Of a stretch of DNA of 7,511 nt, positions 1-6,054 are shown piece by piece. The translations under genes and the position numbers were made by a program. Each line of letters starts with the position of its first letter. The stretch's first letter is position 1. The notes below the pieces were generated by a model. The model was not told the origin of the DNA. It was given only the letters and a program-made list of their open reading frames with translations, and did not search any database. This stretch comes from Ignavibacteriales bacterium (GTDB taxonomy: Bacteria; Bacteroidota; Ignavibacteria; UBA10030), in assembly GCA_016218005.1 (NCBI GenBank), contig JACRFF010000100.1:1-7511 (forward strand), written 5' to 3'.

Positions 1-451
1 CACACGAAAGTCCGGCCGGACCCGAACCGATGACGGCAACCTTCTTTCCCTTGGCAAGATTCTTCCGCGCCTGAACCTGCATCGGCAGATGCCACGCCCA
101 CTTGTTGCCGCGGTCGGCGGTTCCTTCCCACAATTGATCTTGCGATTGCGGTGAAAGAGATTCGACGCCGTATTTTTCTGTCGCGAAGCGCTTCAGTGAT
201 CTGATGGAAACCGGTGCATCGATCTTGCCGCGCCGGCAATGGTCTTCGCACGGCGCCGCGCACACCCGTCCGCAGACGCTAGCAAACGGATTGGGCGACC
301 GTGCGGTCAAATACGCGCCGAGAAAATCCCCTTCCGCAATCTGCTGAACATAACGTCCGGCGTCGGTGTGAATCGGACAGCCGATCTGGCAGGGAACAAG
401 CCCCTTCCAAAATTCAACGTCAGGGATTTTTACTATGTAGCGGTCAGTCAT
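1..451 (-). CDS. GltD-like FAD/Fe-S oxidoreductase, N-terminal part (partial, cut by window edge)
   Basis: The reading frame was found by translating the minus strand; it is open from ATG at 449-451 to the window edge (150 codons). Residues 20-75 form the N-terminal [4Fe-4S] dicluster domain of the glutamate synthase small subunit family: C21-x3-C25-P, then C60, C64, C68 and C72 in a CGxVCxxxCExxCRRG pattern. From about residue 136 the FAD-binding Rossmann motif begins (KKVAVIGSGPAGLSC, GxGxxG at 142-147). In this family the enzyme moves electrons between NAD(P)H, FAD and Fe-S clusters or a partner subunit; the NAD(P) domain lies off the window. A stretch at residues 91-133, between the dicluster domain and the FAD motif, looks longer than in classic GltD, so this is probably a GltD-like electron-transfer flavoprotein rather than true glutamate synthase. 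The start overlaps the methyltransferase stop as ATGA, so translation is likely coupled. The polyferredoxin upstream in the same operon is a plausible electron partner (inference). Confidence 0.88.
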   Translation of the reverse strand, partial: MTDRYIVKIPDVEFWKGLVPCQIGCPIHTDAGRYVQQIAEGDFLGAYLTARSPNPFASVCGRVCAAPCEDHCRRGKIDAPVSIRSLKRFATEKYGVESLSPQSQDQLWEGTADRGNKWAWHLPMQVQARKNLAKGKKVAVIGSGPAGLSC

Positions 452-1284
452 GAGCGTCTTTCCATCGGTTGGTGTGCGTCATCCTTGTTCACAGGCGTGT
501 CGAGCGCCTTTGCGGTTGCAGTGATCACAAGGTCTTTCGATTTGTCGTAATCGAATTCCGGAAGCGAAAGTCCTCCGTACGATTTCACATTGGTGAATCC
601 CGCATCGGCAATCGTATTGAGCAACTGATCGTGCCGCAGGGGGCGCAAGGGAATAGAGATCGGAGCGCCTATGGGCACGCCGGTTGAACGGTCGATGGCC
701 TGCACTTGAAAAACGATCTGATCATTCTCATACTGATACGAACGAATAAATGTGCGCTGTTCATATTCCGTTGTGCTCAGGATGTGAGGCCGGTCTTTGA
801 GGATGCGGTCGTAGTTCAGCGTTTGTGTGATCAGCGTTCCGCCGGGCCGGAGGAGTTGGTGAAATCCCCGAAGGATGTTGTCCAGTTCCCGTTTGTCGAG
901 AATGTGGGGAAGTCCGTTGCCTAAGCAGAAGATCGCGTCGAAGCGGTCTGAGATTCGATGTGAGAGTGTTTCAAAAGAAGCTTGGAGAGTTTGAAGCTTG
1001 AGATTCAATCGGCGGGCGTGAACGATAAGTTTGTCGATCATGGCTTGGGACACATCGGTGGCAGTAACGCGCACGCCGAGTTGTGACAGCAACAACGCAT
1101 GAAAACCGGTGCCGCAGCCGGCATCCAGCGCCGATGCAATAGCATGCCGCTCGACGAAGAATCGGAAGTAAGGTTTCTCTCGCACGAAGCGCGATTCGAA
1201 ACCGGTCATGGCATCGTAGCTTTCCGACAGTGCGTCGTAAAACGATTCGATCTGGTCTTCTGGTGTTTTAATCGTTGCCGTCAT
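448..1284 (-). CDS. class I SAM-dependent methyltransferase
   Basis: This 278-residue protein has a Rossmann methyltransferase core. Motif I (ALDAGCGTGFHALLL) is near residues 52-66, the acidic ribose-binding position is in the following strand (VTATDVSQAM, about 73-82), a post-II segment reads FCLGNGLPHIL (about 119-129), and LRPGGTLI is near 145-152. The C-terminal half has the beta-rich layout common in small-molecule methyltransferases. The substrate cannot be told from sequence. The open frame extends upstream to an ATG at 1371, but that would overlap the polyferredoxin gene by 104 bases and precedes no family-like sequence. I chose the ATG at 1282-1284, which overlaps the upstream gene by 17 bases. 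No good Shine-Dalgarno site is visible, so translation may be coupled. Its stop overlaps the next start as ATGA. Its position between two redox proteins suggests it acts on a cofactor, quinone-like or small-molecule substrate, but this is inference. Confidence 0.9.
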   Translation of the reverse strand: MTATIKTPEDQIESFYDALSESYDAMTGFESRFVREKPYFRFFVERHAIASALDAGCGTGFHALLLSQLGVRVTATDVSQAMIDKLIVHARRLNLKLQTLQASFETLSHRISDRFDAIFCLGNGLPHILDKRELDNILRGFHQLLRPGGTLITQTLNYDRILKDRPHILSTTEYEQRTFIRSYQYENDQIVFQVQAIDRSTGVPIGAPISIPLRPLRHDQLLNTIADAGFTNVKSYGGLSLPEFDYDKSKDLVITATAKALDTPVNKDDAHQPMERRS

Positions 1285-2470
1285 AGTGCGGTACTTGACC
1301 ACGATTGTGTTGATAAAGCGGGGAATCAATTTGTTGGAATCGCCGTTGATATTCCTGCGAGGAAATTCCATTCTGCCAGTGGCCGGTCAGCATTGCTAAG
1401 CCTGTGATTCCCGCGAACACACCGACGACGAGCGAACCGAATACCCATCCCGGCACTGCCTTGCCGCGCGCGTGAGTTCTCAACTCAAGCGTGTTCTTTA
1501 CAGGGCAAATCGTTACACATTTCAGACAGCCGGTGCACTCGTCGCTCCATACCTGCCCGAGTGCATGGACTTTGATGTTTGCCGGGCACGCTTCAGTGCA
1601 AAGTTCACAATCGATGCACGTTGACTTGGTGCGCGTAACCTTCAACGGGCTCAGCCAGCTTAATGCGCCAAGCAAGGCGCCGTACGGACACAGGTATCGG
1701 CACCAAAAGTTTTTTACGAATACCGAGAGCAACAGCAGGACCATAATTGTACCGAGAGCGAATGAAGAAATATTGGCGAAGAAAAGATACATCTTTACGT
1801 CGGCCATTTTGTTGTAGGGGCTGTAGATGAACGCCTTCACGTCCGGCAGGCTCATGGAGTTGATTGAATAAACAAAGAACAGCAGCAGCAAGTACTTGAG
1901 CGAACGAAGTGGATAGTCGAACCACCGGTTAATATTCCAATTCTTGCCGAGAAGCTTTTGCCCCAACATCCATAGAGATTCGCTCAGCGTGCCGATCGGG
2001 CAAAGCCAGCCGCAGAATGCTTTCTTGAGAAAAAGTCCGGAGACGACGATGGCGAGGAAAATAAAAAGTCCGGATGGATGGATCTCGTTGACAATTCCTG
2101 TTTGCCACCAGTACTTCAAGCTCATGAGAGCGCTGATGGGAAGGAATCCCTCCACTCCCGGAGGACGCGCCACATGCTCAACCGCGCCATTGGATGCGCC
2201 CCACGAAGCGAACAAATAAAACTCAAATCCGATCCATACACATAAAAGAACAAACGCTAACTGAACGAATGATCGGAAGAATTGTTCATCCTCTTTTAAT
2301 CGCAGCGCAAGCCGGCGATGCAACCGCATTTCGGATCTGAAGCGAAGTTTTGGTTTGCGAAGCTCGAAGGGAAGTTTTTTTATTGCGTTGCGCGGACTCG
2401 ATGAAAAGCGATCGGGCGAAACGGCGACGACAACGTCATCAAACTTTGGTTCAAGAATCTGGGTACTCAT
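1268..2470 (-). CDS. membrane polyferredoxin, NapH/NosR/CcoG-like 4Fe-4S protein
   Basis: This 400-residue protein combines membrane helices with Fe-S motifs. Hydrophobic segments lie near residues 66-88, 133-149, 191-206, 228-254 and 340-362. Two CxxxCP motifs sit at helix ends (C153/C157 and C257/C261), as in NapH, NosR and related proteins. Two ferredoxin-type sites follow: C285, C288, C291, C295-P and C312, C315, C318, C322-P, each binding one [4Fe-4S] cluster. Known relatives pass electrons between the quinone pool and periplasmic or cytoplasmic partners, or assemble respiratory enzymes. The protein lacks the large periplasmic FMN-binding domain of NosR, so NosR itself is unlikely. The start ATG at 2468-2470 follows the Rrf2 stop by 60 bases with only a weak ribosome site. 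A physical or electronic link to the GltD-like flavoprotein two genes downstream is plausible. The family call is firm; the exact pathway is not known. Confidence 0.93.
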   Translation of the reverse strand: MSTQILEPKFDDVVVAVSPDRFSSSPRNAIKKLPFELRKPKLRFRSEMRLHRRLALRLKEDEQFFRSFVQLAFVLLCVWIGFEFYLFASWGASNGAVEHVARPPGVEGFLPISALMSLKYWWQTGIVNEIHPSGLFIFLAIVVSGLFLKKAFCGWLCPIGTLSESLWMLGQKLLGKNWNINRWFDYPLRSLKYLLLLFFVYSINSMSLPDVKAFIYSPYNKMADVKMYLFFANISSFALGTIMVLLLLSVFVKNFWCRYLCPYGALLGALSWLSPLKVTRTKSTCIDCELCTEACPANIKVHALGQVWSDECTGCLKCVTICPVKNTLELRTHARGKAVPGWVFGSLVVGVFAGITGLAMLTGHWQNGISSQEYQRRFQQIDSPLYQHNRGQVPHYDGND

Positions 2471-2530
2471 TGCCTGTTCTGTTATTGAAGAATCGAGTTT
2501 CAGAATGCTGTACCAAAATCTGAGCGAGTA

Positions 2531-2965
2531 CTAACTGCTTTTGTATTCGGGCTTCGTTATTTCTTTCGCCAAGTCAGCCATATTCTTGTGCACCAACATC
2601 GAATGAATGCCATCGCGAAGGCTGCCCCACTGCGAGTGCACGGCGCACGGATTATTCCCCGAGCAATCCGGGAAACCCATGACACACGTATTCAAGAAAT
2701 CAAGACCGTCGACTGCTTCGACGATATGGAACAACGTAATTTCTGTTGCTGGATGTGCAAGGGTAAACCCGCCGGTGGGGCCTTTCATTGATCTGAGCAA
2801 TCCTTGGTTTGCGAGGTCTTGAAGAATCTTGGCAAGGAAGTGATAGGGGATTCCTAACTTCTTGGTGAGTTCTTTGATTGATATCATTGTTCCGGCCGGC
2901 TTGAGCGCTAAATAGAGAACTGCCTGTAACGCATATTCGCATTGGCGGCTGAAAATGACACTCAT
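2531..2965 (-). CDS. Rrf2-family transcriptional regulator, probable Fe-S sensor
   Basis: This 144-residue protein has the usual Rrf2 length and layout. The N-terminus (MSVIFSRQCEYALQAVLYLA) and the winged helix-turn-helix (ISIKELTKKLGIPYHFLAKIL, about 28-48) are typical, followed by the wing (MKGPTGGFTLAHP, 60-72). Three cysteines, C94, C101 and C107, make a C-x6-C-x5-C set in the place where IscR and NsrR bind an Fe-S cluster, so it probably senses cluster status, oxygen, redox or nitric oxide. The spacing is close to that of IscR (C-x5-C-x5-C) and NsrR (C-x4-C-x5-C) but identical to neither, so I give no gene symbol. A GGGGA stretch just upstream may serve as a weak Shine-Dalgarno site. 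It is the first gene of the operon, 25 bases from its -10 box, and a palindrome in the promoter suggests autoregulation together with the downstream Fe-S genes. Confidence 0.93.
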   Translation of the reverse strand: MSVIFSRQCEYALQAVLYLALKPAGTMISIKELTKKLGIPYHFLAKILQDLANQGLLRSMKGPTGGFTLAHPATEITLFHIVEAVDGLDFLNTCVMGFPDCSGNNPCAVHSQWGSLRDGIHSMLVHKNMADLAKEITKPEYKSS

Positions 2966-2981
2966 TTTAATCCCCGATTAT

Positions 2982-3009
2982 TCTAACGTAATATTAGACC
3001 AATTAGTCT
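2982..3009. promoter_or_regulatory. candidate Rrf2 operator: two overlapping inverted repeats in the promoter
   Basis: An imperfect palindrome at 2996-3009 (minus strand AGACTAATTGGTCT) fills part of the spacer between the -35 and -10 boxes. A second inverted repeat at 2982-2998 (TCTAA, 7 bases, TTAGA) covers the -10 box and the start point. The GACT...GGTC core resembles type 1 IscR sites (GACT...AGTC) but is one base shorter. A bound regulator here would block RNA polymerase, which fits autorepression by the Rrf2 protein encoded next to it. The assignment is inference from position and symmetry. Confidence 0.5.
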
Positions 3010-3019
3010 GAAATGTCAA
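2991..3019 (-). promoter_or_regulatory. sigma-70 promoter of the Rrf2/Fe-S operon
   Basis: On the minus strand a perfect -35 box TTGACA (3014-3019) is followed by a 17-base spacer and a -10 box TAATAT (2991-2996). Transcription would begin near 2984 and run into the Rrf2 gene. It lies directly downstream of the terminator of the preceding minus-strand unit, so this operon has its own start. Not tested experimentally. Confidence 0.8.
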
Positions 3020-3033
3020 GAATTTTTTAAATG

Positions 3034-3062
3034 AAAAAAGGAGGACCGATAGATCCTCCTTT
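3034..3062 (-). terminator. rho-independent terminator after the DUF2892 gene
   Basis: Read on the minus strand, AAAGGAGGA and TCCTCCTTT form a perfect 9-pair stem around an 8-base loop, and the right arm runs into a tract of six T. It starts 24 bases after the stop of the DUF2892 gene and ends before the -35 box of the Rrf2 operon, separating the two units. Confidence 0.85.
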
Positions 3063-3086
3063 CATACAGCCCGAAGAATGAATGTG

Positions 3087-3296
3087 TTACTGCGGTGAAT
3101 CTTTTTTTGTTGTAAGTCTAAAAGGAAGGTAGAGGGGGCAGAAGGCGAAGAAGCTTGTTGCCAAAAAGACGAGTGCGAAGGATCCAAGAACTATAGCCAC
3201 TGTTCCCGAGATCTGATCGGTGAAATAGAGGACACCAACCACAACTGCAAGCAGTACTCTGATGATCCGATCAACAGTACCCATATTGGTTTTCAT
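3087..3296 (-). CDS. DUF2892 (YgaP-like) small inner-membrane protein
   Basis: This 69-residue protein matches the DUF2892 pattern: an N-terminal NMGTVDRIIR motif (residues 4-13), two membrane helices (about 10-25 and 31-50), and FCPLY (52-56) near the end, then a short charged tail. The same module forms the membrane part of E. coli YgaP, where it is fused to a rhodanese; here it stands alone. Its function is not known, although relatives are often found near sulfur or redox genes. The start ATG at 3294-3296 follows an AAAGG sequence 8 bases upstream; M5 is a less likely start. It is 97 bases downstream of the anti-sigma gene and is followed by a strong terminator, so it is probably the last gene of the sigma-factor operon, although a separate promoter cannot be excluded. 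Confidence 0.85.
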   Translation of the reverse strand: MKTNMGTVDRIIRVLLAVVVGVLYFTDQISGTVAIVLGSFALVFLATSFFAFCPLYLPFRLTTKKDSPQ

Positions 3297-3393
3297 GATG
3301 TAAGCCTTTCTTTATATGATAAAACAGGAGATTGAAAAAACCGAAACCACACATGAGATGCTGGAAAGAAAAAAAAGATTCGCAGACCGTAAA

Positions 3394-3639
3394 CTACTCG
3401 AGCTTCAGGACCTTGAAAAGTTTTCTGTGGGAAGAAGCTGGCACGTGAGGCAGAGGCTCCGACCTGTACAGACGAACAATTTTCTTCATGCTATCAAGAT
3501 ATGCAGTACAGTTTGGGCACTGGGCAAGATGCGCGCGAATCTCACGGCAATAATCTGCGTGAATCTGGTCGTCCAGATTCTGGCAAATGTGCTTTGCTAC
3601 ATCTATGCAAGAATCTATTCTAATAAGTTTGCGCTTCAT
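3394..3639 (-). CDS. small soluble zinc-finger (ZAS-type) anti-sigma factor
   Basis: This 81-residue protein carries the zinc-binding anti-sigma pattern: C19 followed by the HLAQCPNC motif, H37-x3-C41-x2-C44. Members of this zf-HC2 family bind the partner ECF sigma factor and hold it inactive; in some, zinc loss or disulfide formation upon oxidation frees the sigma factor. There is no membrane helix, so this would be a cytoplasmic sensor of the short RsrA/ChrR-N type rather than a transmembrane one. Extra cysteines C11 and C31 could take part in redox chemistry (inference). The start ATG overlaps the stop of the sigma gene as ATGA, the usual arrangement for a coupled sigma/anti-sigma pair. 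The basic C-terminal tail (about 60-80) has no recognised domain. Confidence 0.85.
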   Translation of the reverse strand: MKRKLIRIDSCIDVAKHICQNLDDQIHADYCREIRAHLAQCPNCTAYLDSMKKIVRLYRSEPLPHVPASSHRKLFKVLKLE

Positions 3640-4256
3640 TCTGTCATATACTCGTTCAATTGCTCGCGCAAGAATGCGCGCGCCCGATGCAAACGCGACT
3701 TGACGGCAGGAACAGTTAATCCAAGGATCTTTGCGGTTTCCTCAGCCGATTGTCCTTCAACATCCCGCAGTACGAAGACAACGCGATAATCCGACGGAAG
3801 CTTTGCAATAGCCGAGTCCAAGAGATGCCGAAGTTCTTTGTTCATCACGCCATCTAAAGGTGAATCTTTCCACGAAGCGACCGTCTGAAGCGGATGGCCT
3901 TCCGCGTCGTGCGGAGGGGTGTCGACAAAACCTTCCGGCGCATGGATCGAGATTGATGCTTGGTCAATCTTGCGCACCCGATGTTTCATCAGGCAGTTGT
4001 TGACAACGATCTTATACAACCATGTGCTGAACTTCGACTTTCCGTCGAACTGTTTCAGCTTGCGGTAGACGTTGACGAAAGTATCCTGAAACGTCTCCTC
4101 GGCTTTCTCTTGGTTGCGGCAAAGCTTGTACGCAAACCGATACACTAAGTCTTCATGCTTGCGTACGAGTTCAGCGAAGGCACGTTGGTCTCCGCTCTGT
4201 GCGCTCCGGACCAAGGCGCTCTCGGCGGCGTTGAATGTAGAAACGAGCTTACCCAT
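3636..4256 (-). CDS. ECF-type RNA polymerase sigma factor
   Basis: This is a 206-residue protein from the chosen ATG at 4254-4256. It has sigma region 2 (AFAELVRKHEDLVYRFAYKL through FSTWLYKIVVNNCLMKHR, about residues 26-92) with the core-binding helix AEETFQDTFVNVYRKL. Region 4 (about 140-198) has the recognition helix-turn-helix SAEETAKILGLTVPAVKSRLHRAR. A 45-residue linker separates them; no region 3 is present, as expected for extracytoplasmic-function sigma factors. The frame is also open from a GTG at 4295, which would add 13 residues. I preferred the ATG because the sequence before LVRSAQSGDQRAF then has the usual length, though neither start has a clear Shine-Dalgarno site. The overlapping anti-sigma gene should control it post-translationally. 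Its target promoters are not known. Confidence 0.93.
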   Translation of the reverse strand: MGKLVSTFNAAESALVRSAQSGDQRAFAELVRKHEDLVYRFAYKLCRNQEKAEETFQDTFVNVYRKLKQFDGKSKFSTWLYKIVVNNCLMKHRVRKIDQASISIHAPEGFVDTPPHDAEGHPLQTVASWKDSPLDGVMNKELRHLLDSAIAKLPSDYRVVFVLRDVEGQSAEETAKILGLTVPAVKSRLHRARAFLREQLNEYMTE

Positions 4257-4355
4257 TCGATGCGTAAAAATAGCGAAAGATTCCGAGAAAACCACCGCTC
4301 GGCTTGTAAGCGTAAAAAAGAATTGGTAGCATGAAACGTCAACCGGCCAAGCAAG

Positions 4356-5315
4356 ATGGATGTCTACTTCTACGAAGTGTTCGATGAGGAAGCTGAAGCG
4401 CTGCGGCGATTCATTGGCAACTCGTTTTCATTCGAGCTGACGTGGAAGACAATTCAAGAAACAAGCCACACGGTACCGCCAGCCAGCCTGATTTCAATCC
4501 GCACTCAATCCCAAATCCCTCTGCCGTGGGCGGCGCAGTTGAACGGAATTCTCAGCAGAAGCACCGGCTCTGACCATTTGCGTGCGTTTCACTCTCAAGC
4601 GTCTGTAAAAATCCCCTGCGGCTATCTCGACGAGTATGCTTCACGCGCTGTTGCCGAGCATGCCATACTTTTAGTTCTCTCACTCTTGCGGAAGTTGCCC
4701 GCACAGATTCGGCAAGTGAGTCAATTCGACCGGAACGGAATCACGGGAAATGAAATTTTGGGGAAACATCTGCTTGTTGTCGGCGTAGGTCGGATCGGTT
4801 CCGAAATATGTCGCTTGGGAAAGAGCATGGGATTCGATGTGCAAGGGGTAGACCTCATCGAACGACACGGGGATATCGAATACGTATCAAAGGAAGAAGG
4901 CTTTCGATGGGCAGATGTCATTGTCAGCGCGATGAACTTGACGGATGCAAATCGCGGTTACTTCAATTACGACCTCTTGAAGAAAGCGAAACGCAGAATT
5001 GTGCTTGTCAACGTTGCGCGCGGTGAGCAAACACCCTTGCGCGATATTGCGCTGGCGCTGGAGGAAGGCTGGTTGGGGGGATGCGGCCTTGATGTGTTTG
5101 AGTCGGAAAGGGAATTAGCCAATATTCTCCGTTCGTCTCGAACTGAACGCACGGGTCAGGCAGCCGAATTTGTAAAACTCCTTTCGTATCCCAACGTGCT
5201 ATTCACGCCGCACAACGCATTCAATACTCGCGAAGCAGTGGAGCGTAAATCAGAATTCACCGTCCGTCAGCTGAATCACATGCTGAAACACGGCGCATTC
5301 ATCTGGCAATTGTGA
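4356..5315 (+). CDS. D-2-hydroxyacid dehydrogenase, NAD-dependent
   Basis: This 319-residue protein belongs to the D-isomer-specific 2-hydroxyacid dehydrogenase family, which reversibly reduces 2-oxo acids to D-2-hydroxy acids in the cytoplasm. The substrate loop reads SRSTGSDHL (67-75). The nucleotide-binding motif GVGRIG is at 143-148, and an acidic D166 at the end of the next strand favours NAD over NADP. The catalytic triad appears intact: R222 in VNVARGE, E249 in LDVFESE and H286 in TPHNAF. The length is normal. The substrate (lactate, glycerate or another) cannot be set. The start at 4356 has no strong Shine-Dalgarno site, and no in-frame upstream start is better. It is divergent from the sigma gene, with 99 bases between them, and convergent with the 166-residue gene downstream with only 12 bases between the stops, so it is probably a single-gene unit. 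Confidence 0.93.
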   Translation: MDVYFYEVFDEEAEALRRFIGNSFSFELTWKTIQETSHTVPPASLISIRTQSQIPLPWAAQLNGILSRSTGSDHLRAFHSQASVKIPCGYLDEYASRAVAEHAILLVLSLLRKLPAQIRQVSQFDRNGITGNEILGKHLLVVGVGRIGSEICRLGKSMGFDVQGVDLIERHGDIEYVSKEEGFRWADVIVSAMNLTDANRGYFNYDLLKKAKRRIVLVNVARGEQTPLRDIALALEEGWLGGCGLDVFESERELANILRSSRTERTGQAAEFVKLLSYPNVLFTPHNAFNTREAVERKSEFTVRQLNHMLKHGAFIWQL

Positions 5316-5327
5316 TTGCGAGATGTG

Positions 5328-5828
5328 TCATCCGCGTCTGGCTCTACGCCGACGAATGAGAGCCACATACCACGTAAGGATTAAGAGCCACGGCAATTCC
5401 GGACAATCGAACTGATTTGTGAAGACCTGAACCGCCGCTTCATATTTAAGCGCAAGCTTGTTCTTCAGTTGCAGCAACACGACGCCACGCTCATCCAGCA
5501 GGGAATACGTTCCCTCAAAAAAAGTTCTTACCAAGTAAAGGCGTTTTCCTTTTGGCAATTCAAGAAGCGCCTCCCGTTTCCAGACACGCTGACGGAGGGT
5601 TGCAAAGGGAAGTTCTTGCCTTTCTTTTGAAACCCCGATATCGAGGTTCCAAAAATCAAGCGGTTTGAATCGCCAGCCGCCGTCGAATCCTTTCCCGATG
5701 GCCTCAGAACTCCAAATCGATGGCTGGTCAAGCGACGCGAGCAACGTGTCGCCGTCGCGGAGTTCATAGTGTCGTTTCCAAAACGATGGTTGACGCCAGA
5801 TAAGCGATTTGTTTGTTACTTCGGTCAT
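5328..5828 (-). CDS. hypothetical protein, possible LURP-one/tubby-like beta-barrel with C-terminal membrane anchor
   Basis: I do not recognise this 166-residue protein with certainty. Alternating short strands and repeated aromatic/glycine motifs (WKRHYELRDGDTLLASL, GGWRFKPLDFW, LYLVRTFFEGTYSLLDERG) recall the LURP-one/tubby-like beta-barrel fold seen in phospholipid scramblase-like proteins; this is a resemblance only. A hydrophobic segment LPWLLILTWYVALI (145-158) followed by a strongly basic tail (RRRRARRG) looks like a C-terminal membrane anchor with a cytoplasmic end. The start ATG at 5826-5828 follows a GAGG site 4 bases upstream, which supports it. It lies 31 bases after the ribbon-helix-helix gene and is probably the third gene of the SPFH operon, which suggests a membrane-linked role. 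Confidence 0.75.
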   Translation of the reverse strand: MTEVTNKSLIWRQPSFWKRHYELRDGDTLLASLDQPSIWSSEAIGKGFDGGWRFKPLDFWNLDIGVSKERQELPFATLRQRVWKREALLELPKGKRLYLVRTFFEGTYSLLDERGVVLLQLKNKLALKYEAAVQVFTNQFDCPELPWLLILTWYVALIRRRRARRG

Positions 5829-5859
5829 CGTTCCTCTATCGATAAGGGAATATGAAAAA

Positions 5860-6054
5860 CTACGGAGTTGGTGGTCCGTCGTTTTTCGATTGCAGTTGCT
5901 CGGAAGGTTTGAACCTCCCGGCCTTTTTAAGCAAGCCGGTCAGCAAGAACTCTATTTGTGCGTTGACGCTGCGTAGATCGTCGGCTGCCCATCGTTCGAG
6001 CGCAGCGTGGACATCGCTATCAATACGTAGAAGAAATTTCTTCTTCTCACTCAT
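5860..6054 (-). CDS. ribbon-helix-helix (Arc/MetJ-type) DNA-binding protein
   Basis: This 64-residue protein has the ribbon-helix-helix layout: a basic beta strand KKKFLLRID (4-12), helix A ([15 protein letters not shown], 12-26), a turn, and helix B ([18 protein letters not shown], 29-46), then a short disordered proline-rich tail. Such proteins dimerise and read DNA with the paired strands, often as repressors of their own operon. The ATG overlaps the stop of the SPFH gene as ATGA, so both should be made together. From memory of genome contexts, this RHH type is often found beside SPFH genes; I cannot verify that here. No toxin-like partner of the usual kind is adjacent, so I do not call it an antitoxin. 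The inverted repeat in the operon promoter is its obvious candidate target. Confidence 0.88.
   Translation of the reverse strand: MSEKKKFLLRIDSDVHAALERWAADDLRSVNAQIEFLLTGLLKKAGRFKPSEQLQSKNDGPPTP

Noticed and set aside
239..550. Plus-strand open frame of 103 codons over the oxidoreductase and methyltransferase ends
   Set aside because: It lies antisense to two well-supported genes, and its translation has no domain or ribosome site.
1285..1371. Upstream extension of the methyltransferase to the ATG at 1371
   Set aside because: It would overlap the polyferredoxin by over 100 bases and adds basic sequence not typical of the family; the ATG at 1284 is better placed.
3311..3336. Promoter for the DUF2892 gene with -10 TATAAA on the minus strand
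   Set aside because: The -10 is good, but the -35 at 17 bases (TTTTTC) is poor and TTTCAA lies only 15 bases away; too weak to list as a feature.
3316..3789. Plus-strand open frame of 157 codons antisense to the sigma and anti-sigma genes
   Set aside because: The minus strand here has a clear sigma region 4 and an HX3CX2C zinc motif; the plus frame has no recognisable features and crosses two genes.
4257..4295. ECF-type autoregulatory promoter (GGAATC followed by CGCA) before the sigma gene
   Set aside because: The spacing is about 14 bases, shorter than usual for ECF promoters, and the start would fall on or in the coding sequence.
5021..5315. Damaged active site in the D-2-hydroxyacid dehydrogenase
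   Set aside because: R222, E249 and H286 are all present in their expected motifs, so the enzyme looks intact.
5306..5319. GCAAT-TGTG-ATTGC hairpin between the convergent genes
   Set aside because: The stem has only five mostly AT pairs and no T tract on either strand, so it is not a convincing terminator.
5860..6054. Toxin-antitoxin reading of the ribbon-helix-helix gene
   Set aside because: Its neighbours are an SPFH protein and a beta-rich protein with a membrane anchor; neither resembles a known toxin family such as RelE, MazF, HicA or PIN.
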